From positions 1 to 8,478 of the forward strand of contig JALEIO010000086.1 of NCBI GenBank assembly GCA_022769845.1: a stretch of 8,478 bases of DNA, given 5' to 3'. Shown here piece after piece: positions 5,102-8,478 of the stretch (the stretch's first letter is position 1; each line of letters starts with the position of its first letter). Below the pieces are notes generated by a model that saw nothing but the letters and a program-made list of their open reading frames with translations, had not been told where the DNA came from and did no database searches. The translations under genes were made by a program, and so were the position numbers. The stretch comes from Oscillospiraceae bacterium. Its GTDB lineage: Bacteria > Bacillota > Clostridia > UMGS1810.

Positions 5102-7432
5102 TTATTCAAGTATGATTTCTAAACTTGCGCTTTTTAAATTTTCTGCCGAAGCATACACTTTAAGCACACCTTTTTCCTTTCCCACGCGAACTGCGACGGT
5201 AATTTTTCCGGCATACATTTTTCTGTCTGAAAGATTAACAGGATTATGGTCTGAAACGCTTGAGCCGGTGCCCGCAATTGCGCCAAGTCCGTTTGTAAAA
5301 AAGCTTACATACGGTGATGCATCCGGCACTTCAATGCCGTTTTCGTCAATACAATAACAGGTTATAACTGCGATATCCGTACCGTTTGCATCGGAAATTT
5401 TATTGTCCAGCTTTAATTTCAGCGCATCTGCACTGCCGCTTGTAACTTTCTTGTCAGTACATACGGTTTTTCCGCCGTTTATGCCAAAAACTTCAATTTT
5501 GCCCTTTTCATACTCAACCAACCATTCGCCGTGACCGTATTTTTCAATTTTCCTTCTGCCCGCGCTTTTGCCGTTTACAAAAAGCTCCGCTTCCATGCAG
5601 TTTGTATATGCCCAAACAGGGATTTTTTCGCCTTCTCTTCCCTCAAAATTCCAGTGCGGAAGAAGATGAATAATAGGTTTATCCTCAATCCAGTGCGTCT
5701 GATTTTGATAAAACGCGTCTTTTTTTTGCAGAAACAAATCTATTGCCCCCGATTGAGAGCACACCCTCGGCCAAACCGCTTCGCCGCGATGTTCAAAGGC
5801 AATCCACTGATATGACCCCAAAACCCACTCGCGTTCGCAAATAAATTTCCAGGTATTTTCTCTTCCTAAAAACCAATTATTCGTATCTTTGTCATATGCC
5901 GACAAATATCCTTTTTCAAAGCAGTCTGCATTGTACCAGCCGCGTGTAGTTCCCGTTGCACAGCATTCGGATGAAAAAATTCCTTTGTCAGGATATTTTT
6001 TATGTATGTAATCATATTTGTCAAGATTATAATTTATGCCGATTGCGTCAAGTTCATCATATACCGTTGCAATGTCGGGACTGTTTGACACCGCGCTCAT
6101 AACAAAGCGCGTGTTGTCGAGCTTTTTTACAAGTGATATAAGACTTTTGCAAATTCTTCTGCCTTCTTCGGTGGTATGGTGCGGTTCTTCGTTTCCCACC
6201 GACCAGAAAAGCACTGACGGACGGTTTCTGTCGCGCTTTACAAGCATTTCAAGCTGCTGTTTTGCTTCTTCAGACGACGAGAACCATCTCGTTTCATCCA
6301 TAACAATAAAGCCTAATTCATCAAGCGCGTCCATGGTTTCTTCGGAATGAGGATAATGGCTTGTTCTATACCCGTTTGCACCCATTTCTTTTATCATTTC
6401 AACCTTGTAGCGGTGAATGTTATCGGGAACCGCCTTGCCGGTAATTCCAAAATCCTGATGTGCGCACACGCCTTTAATTTTGACGTGCTTGCCGTTCAGA
6501 AAAAGTCCTTTGTCGGGGTCGATATCAAATGTACGAAAACCGGTTCGTGTGATATATTCATCACATAAAACACCATTTTTATAAATTTTTGTTACAACAG
6601 AATATAAATTCGGGGTATCAATATCCCAAAGCTTCGGATTTTTTATGCAGACACTGTACTGTGCCGTTTTTTTATCGCGGAGAGGTATTTTTACTTTTCC
6701 CTCGCACTCGGCAATTTTATTGTTTTCATTGTCAAAAAATTCCGTAACCGCTTTTGCCTCAATATCTTCGTATGTGTCGTTTATAATCGCGGTTTCAACA
6801 TTAACTTTCCAGCTTCCGTTAATTTTTTTCGGCATTGCATAAACACCCCAAAGGTCAACGGCAACCAAATCGGTTTTTATAAGGTAAACGTTTCGGTAAA
6901 TTCCGCCTCCCTCATACCACCAGCCCTCGTGGTCACCTGTTTCAACATACACCGCAACGGTATTTTCTTCATCAAATTTCACAAAATCGCTTATGTTTGC
7001 TTCAAACGAATTATAACCGCAGAAATTGCGCTTTACAACACAGCCGTTGACATAAACCGTTGCATGAGTTGCAATTCCTTCAAACAGCAGAGTTATACGC
7101 TTGTTTTTATCCTCGTTTGAAAGCATAAATTTTTTTCTGTACCAAGCGTTGTTATATTCAAAAAATCCCAGCGCATTGTTGTTTTTTTCTTTAGGCTTTT
7201 GAAAAATCACATAGTCGTGCGGCAGGGTGACTTTTTCCCACCGCTCGGTACAAATCTGATTTGACGTGTCGAAATCGTCAAATACTGCATTGTAGTTTCG
7301 TGACGCAGGTCCCCATATTTTGTGCTCGGTTTTTGACTGCATATATACAGGACCCTTAAAAGCCGGACATTCAATCTTTATATCCCCCTCGTGAAAGAGC
7401 CAATTTTCGTTAAAAAGTATTTTTTCGCGCAT
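5102..7432 (-). CDS. Glycoside hydrolase family 2 enzyme, probable intracellular beta-galactosidase (DUF4982 type)
   Basis: The protein has 776 residues and no signal peptide, so it should act in the cytosol on sugars already imported. Domains in order: N-terminal galactose-binding-like domain (about 1-185, containing WYRKKF and GWWYEGGGIYRNVYL); GH2 immunoglobulin-like domain (about 188-300); TIM barrel (about 302-595) starting GFRTFDIDPDKGLFLNGK and containing RTSHYPHSEE (356-365); a DUF4982-like domain (about 602-660, VWAYTNCMEAELFVNGKSAGRR); and a C-terminal beta domain (about 675-775, IDENGIEVPDA). Glu415 in FWSVGNEEP is the expected acid/base and Glu489 in IFSSECCATGTTRGWY the expected nucleophile; both are present. 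GEAVWPRVCSQSGAIDL (550-566) followed by KDAFY also matches this subgroup. Many relatives are beta-galactosidases; beta-glucuronidase or other activity cannot be excluded. Start: ATG 7432 with AAGGAG 9 nt upstream. It has its own promoter and terminator and lies upstream of nagA. Confidence 0.88.
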   Translation of the reverse strand: MREKILFNENWLFHEGDIKIECPAFKGPVYMQSKTEHKIWGPASRNYNAVFDDFDTSNQICTERWEKVTLPHDYVIFQKPKEKNNNALGFFEYNNAWYRKKFMLSNEDKNKRITLLFEGIATHATVYVNGCVVKRNFCGYNSFEANISDFVKFDEENTVAVYVETGDHEGWWYEGGGIYRNVYLIKTDLVAVDLWGVYAMPKKINGSWKVNVETAIINDTYEDIEAKAVTEFFDNENNKIAECEGKVKIPLRDKKTAQYSVCIKNPKLWDIDTPNLYSVVTKIYKNGVLCDEYITRTGFRTFDIDPDKGLFLNGKHVKIKGVCAHQDFGITGKAVPDNIHRYKVEMIKEMGANGYRTSHYPHSEETMDALDELGFIVMDETRWFSSSEEAKQQLEMLVKRDRNRPSVLFWSVGNEEPHHTTEEGRRICKSLISLVKKLDNTRFVMSAVSNSPDIATVYDELDAIGINYNLDKYDYIHKKYPDKGIFSSECCATGTTRGWYNADCFEKGYLSAYDKDTNNWFLGRENTWKFICEREWVLGSYQWIAFEHRGEAVWPRVCSQSGAIDLFLQKKDAFYQNQTHWIEDKPIIHLLPHWNFEGREGEKIPVWAYTNCMEAELFVNGKSAGRRKIEKYGHGEWLVEYEKGKIEVFGINGGKTVCTDKKVTSGSADALKLKLDNKISDANGTDIAVITCYCIDENGIEVPDASPYVSFFTNGLGAIAGTGSSVSDHNPVNLSDRKMYAGKITVAVRVGKEKGVLKVYASAENLKSASLEIILE

Positions 7433-7441
7433 TAATAATCA

Positions 7442-7447
7442 CTCCTT
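7442..7447 (-). promoter_or_regulatory. Ribosome binding site of the GH2 gene
   Basis: On the minus strand AAGGAG lies 9 nt before the ATG at 7432. Confidence 0.85.
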
Positions 7448-7464
7448 TTATAATGCAATTATAA
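7448..7464. promoter_or_regulatory. Perfect palindrome over the GH2 -10 and transcription start (candidate operator)
   Basis: On the minus strand TTATAAT-TGC-ATTATAA is a perfect 7-3-7 palindrome covering the -10 hexamer and the expected transcription start. A repressor bound there would block RNA polymerase. The sequence is very AT-rich and the -10 itself contributes half the symmetry, so chance is not excluded. Confidence 0.45.
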
Positions 7465-7486
7465 TGTGAAATAAAAAAAAACTCAA
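7458..7486 (-). promoter_or_regulatory. GH2 gene promoter (sigma-A type)
   Basis: On the minus strand TTGAGT (7486-7481) and a perfect TATAAT (7463-7458) are separated by 17 bp, the clearest promoter in the window. Transcription would start near 7451, leaving a leader of about 19 nt with the ribosome site. Confidence 0.75.
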
Positions 7487-7494
7487 TGCAAATT

Positions 7495-7522
7495 ATTGAT
7501 AAAAATATGGACAAAATTGATA
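7495..7522 (-). promoter_or_regulatory. Paired TATCAAT direct repeats upstream of the GH2 promoter (candidate activator site)
   Basis: On the minus strand TATCAAT occurs at 7522-7516 and again at 7501-7495, exactly 21 bp apart. That is two helical turns, at about -71 and -50 relative to the predicted start. Direct half-sites at this spacing just upstream of the -35 are typical of AraC-family activators, which often control glycosidase genes. An inverted pair, TGATAAAAA (7497-7505) and TTTTTATCA (7530-7538), overlaps the same region. Confidence 0.4.
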
Positions 7523-7555
7523 TTTATTCTTTTTATCAGTATTTTAGTATAATAT

Positions 7556-7583
7556 AAAACCCGGCTTTTTATTGCCGGGTTTT
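7556..7583 (-). terminator. Rho-independent terminator after the YitT-family gene
   Basis: AAAACCCGGC (7556-7565) pairs perfectly over 10 bp with GCCGGGTTTT (7574-7583) around an 8-nt loop. The stem works in both directions because of the flanking A and T runs. The gene it serves is the minus-strand one ending at 7611, 27 bp before the hairpin; no plus-strand gene enters it. Confidence 0.9.
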
Positions 7584-7610
7584 AACGTCTAAATTGAATA
7601 GGTTTTAATT

Positions 7611-8447
7611 TTATCTGTATACAAAAAATCCGTTTCCCACAATTTGTTGAGATTCCGAAAAAATTATAAATGCATCAGGGTCAATTTTTGTAATTTTATT
7701 TTGAAAAGCAGTAATTTCGTTTTCCTTAAGCGCGCACACAAGCATCTTTTTGTTATCGCCGGTATAAGCCCCCACAACATCAACTGCGGTTACGCCTCTC
7801 GGCGAGGTTGAAATAAGCTTTTTGGATATTTCATCCCCTTTTTCGGTTATTACAAACGCAAGCTTTGAAATATTAAGCTTTCGTATAAAATAATCAATCG
7901 AAAAGGTCGATACAAAAACCGTAATTACCCCGTAAAGACATAAATCTATTTGTCTGAACACGCACAGCGATATAATGATTATGCAGCCGTCGCAGACAAG
8001 CAAAAGCTTGCCGATAGGCAAATGCGGAAATTTGTGCTGAATAAGCCTTCCCGCAATATCCGTTCCGCCGGTTGTAGAGCCTGACGCAAGCGCAAGACCT
8101 ATTCCAAAGCCGTATAAAACACCGCCGAAAATGCTTGCAAGAAAAAGATTTTCGGTAACGGGCGGCAAATATGAAAACAGCTGAATGAATATTGAAAACA
8201 CACCTGCGCCGTACAAGGTTTTTACTACAAACCGCCATCCGAGCACTCTGAAACCTATCAGCAGCAATAAAATATTTAAAGCCGCATTTGAAAGGCCGGG
8301 CGGAAAACCAAAAGCATAATAAAGTAAGGTTGAAAGACCCGATACACCGCCGTTTACAACCTTATTGGGCAAAAAAAGGCAGCTGACGGCAAAAGCCGCC
8401 AGAACTGCACCCACAAATGTTAAAAATAATGTTTTTTTGCTTTTCAC
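7611..8447 (-). CDS. YitT family integral membrane protein with C-terminal DUF2179 domain
   Basis: This 278-residue predicted membrane protein is of the YitT/DUF2179 family, abundant in Firmicutes and of uncertain function (a transport role is often assumed, without proof). Hydrophobic segments are at about 7-26, 50-67, 78-92, 101-121, 147-164 and 169-187. Family motifs include LPNKVVNGGVSGLSTLLYY (26-44) near the N terminus and LASGSTTGGTDIAGRLI (120-136), a glycine-rich loop well conserved in the family. The soluble tail (about 195-278) is DUF2179-like, with SPRGVTAVDVVGAYTGDNKKMLVCAL (215-240) and IDPDAFIIFSESQQIVGNGF (255-274). Length and layout are normal. Start: a GTG at 8447 preceded by AAGGTGA 6 nt upstream; no ATG start fits the family N terminus. 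Only 18 bp of upstream DNA beyond the ribosome site are in the window, so its promoter is not visible. It is not obviously related to its neighbours. Confidence 0.92.
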   Translation of the reverse strand: MKSKKTLFLTFVGAVLAAFAVSCLFLPNKVVNGGVSGLSTLLYYAFGFPPGLSNAALNILLLLIGFRVLGWRFVVKTLYGAGVFSIFIQLFSYLPPVTENLFLASIFGGVLYGFGIGLALASGSTTGGTDIAGRLIQHKFPHLPIGKLLLVCDGCIIIISLCVFRQIDLCLYGVITVFVSTFSIDYFIRKLNISKLAFVITEKGDEISKKLISTSPRGVTAVDVVGAYTGDNKKMLVCALKENEITAFQNKITKIDPDAFIIFSESQQIVGNGFFVYR

Positions 8448-8453
8448 TGAAAA

Positions 8454-8460
8454 TCACCTT
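8454..8460 (-). promoter_or_regulatory. Ribosome binding site of the YitT-family gene, supporting a GTG start
   Basis: On the minus strand AAGGTGA ends 6 nt before the GTG at 8447. The same site type precedes nagA. Confidence 0.75.
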
Positions 8461-8478
8461 AATTATTATCGTTATTTA

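Noticed and set aside
7548..7553. Plus-strand TATAAT as a promoter for a small RNA
   Set aside because: The hairpin terminator starts 3 bp downstream and no good -35 is present, so no useful transcript could be made.
1..8478. CRISPR array, tRNA, rRNA, insertion sequence, prophage or toxin-antitoxin genes
   Set aside because: Looked for on both strands by eye; no regularly spaced repeats, cloverleaf, transposase motif or small paired genes were seen.

Overview
The window looks like chromosomal DNA of a low-GC anaerobic member of the Clostridia, possibly a gut species. The DNA is AT-rich, most genes have strong GGAGG- or GGTGA-type ribosome binding sites, intergenic gaps are short, and the proteins match families typical of clostridia: a short FeoA followed by a FeoB beginning MGLTNSSTG, a YitT/DUF2179 membrane protein, and a DUF4982-type GH2 enzyme. 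The taxonomic placement is inferred from protein style only.

Left part, plus strand. The window opens with the last 45 codons of a gene that looks like a DNA topoisomerase III (C-terminal topoisomerase repeat). It is followed 21 bp later by an HD-domain dGTP triphosphohydrolase-like gene, closed by a hairpin terminator at 1329-1354. A new promoter then drives feoA-feoB, a two-gene ferrous iron uptake operon with a 2-bp gap and no feoC.

Right part, minus strand. feoB converges on nagA (N-acetylglucosamine-6-phosphate deacetylase). The two share one bidirectional terminator at 3813-3848, and one arm of it lies inside the last codons of nagA. Upstream of nagA, but separated by its own terminator and by a nagA promoter with nested inverted repeats, is a 776-residue intracellular GH2 glycosidase, probably a beta-galactosidase. 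The GH2 gene has the clearest promoter in the window (TTGAGT-N17-TATAAT). A perfect 7-3-7 palindrome overlaps its -10, and two TATCAAT direct repeats lie 21 bp apart just upstream of its -35. A YitT-family membrane protein gene with a GTG start, ended by a strong 10-bp hairpin, lies at the right edge.

How the genes fit together. GH2 and nagA form a plausible sugar-scavenging pair: the GH2 enzyme would trim a disaccharide taken into the cell, and NagA would feed phosphorylated GlcNAc into amino-sugar metabolism. This link is inferred from neighbourhood only. feoAB is an independent iron uptake unit, and the dNTPase and topoisomerase genes may be co-transcribed.

Overall this is an ordinary housekeeping and metabolic region. 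I found no CRISPR array, tRNA, rRNA, insertion sequence, phage gene, toxin-antitoxin pair or recognisable new system. The most useful leads are the regulatory sequences in front of the GH2 gene and nagA.
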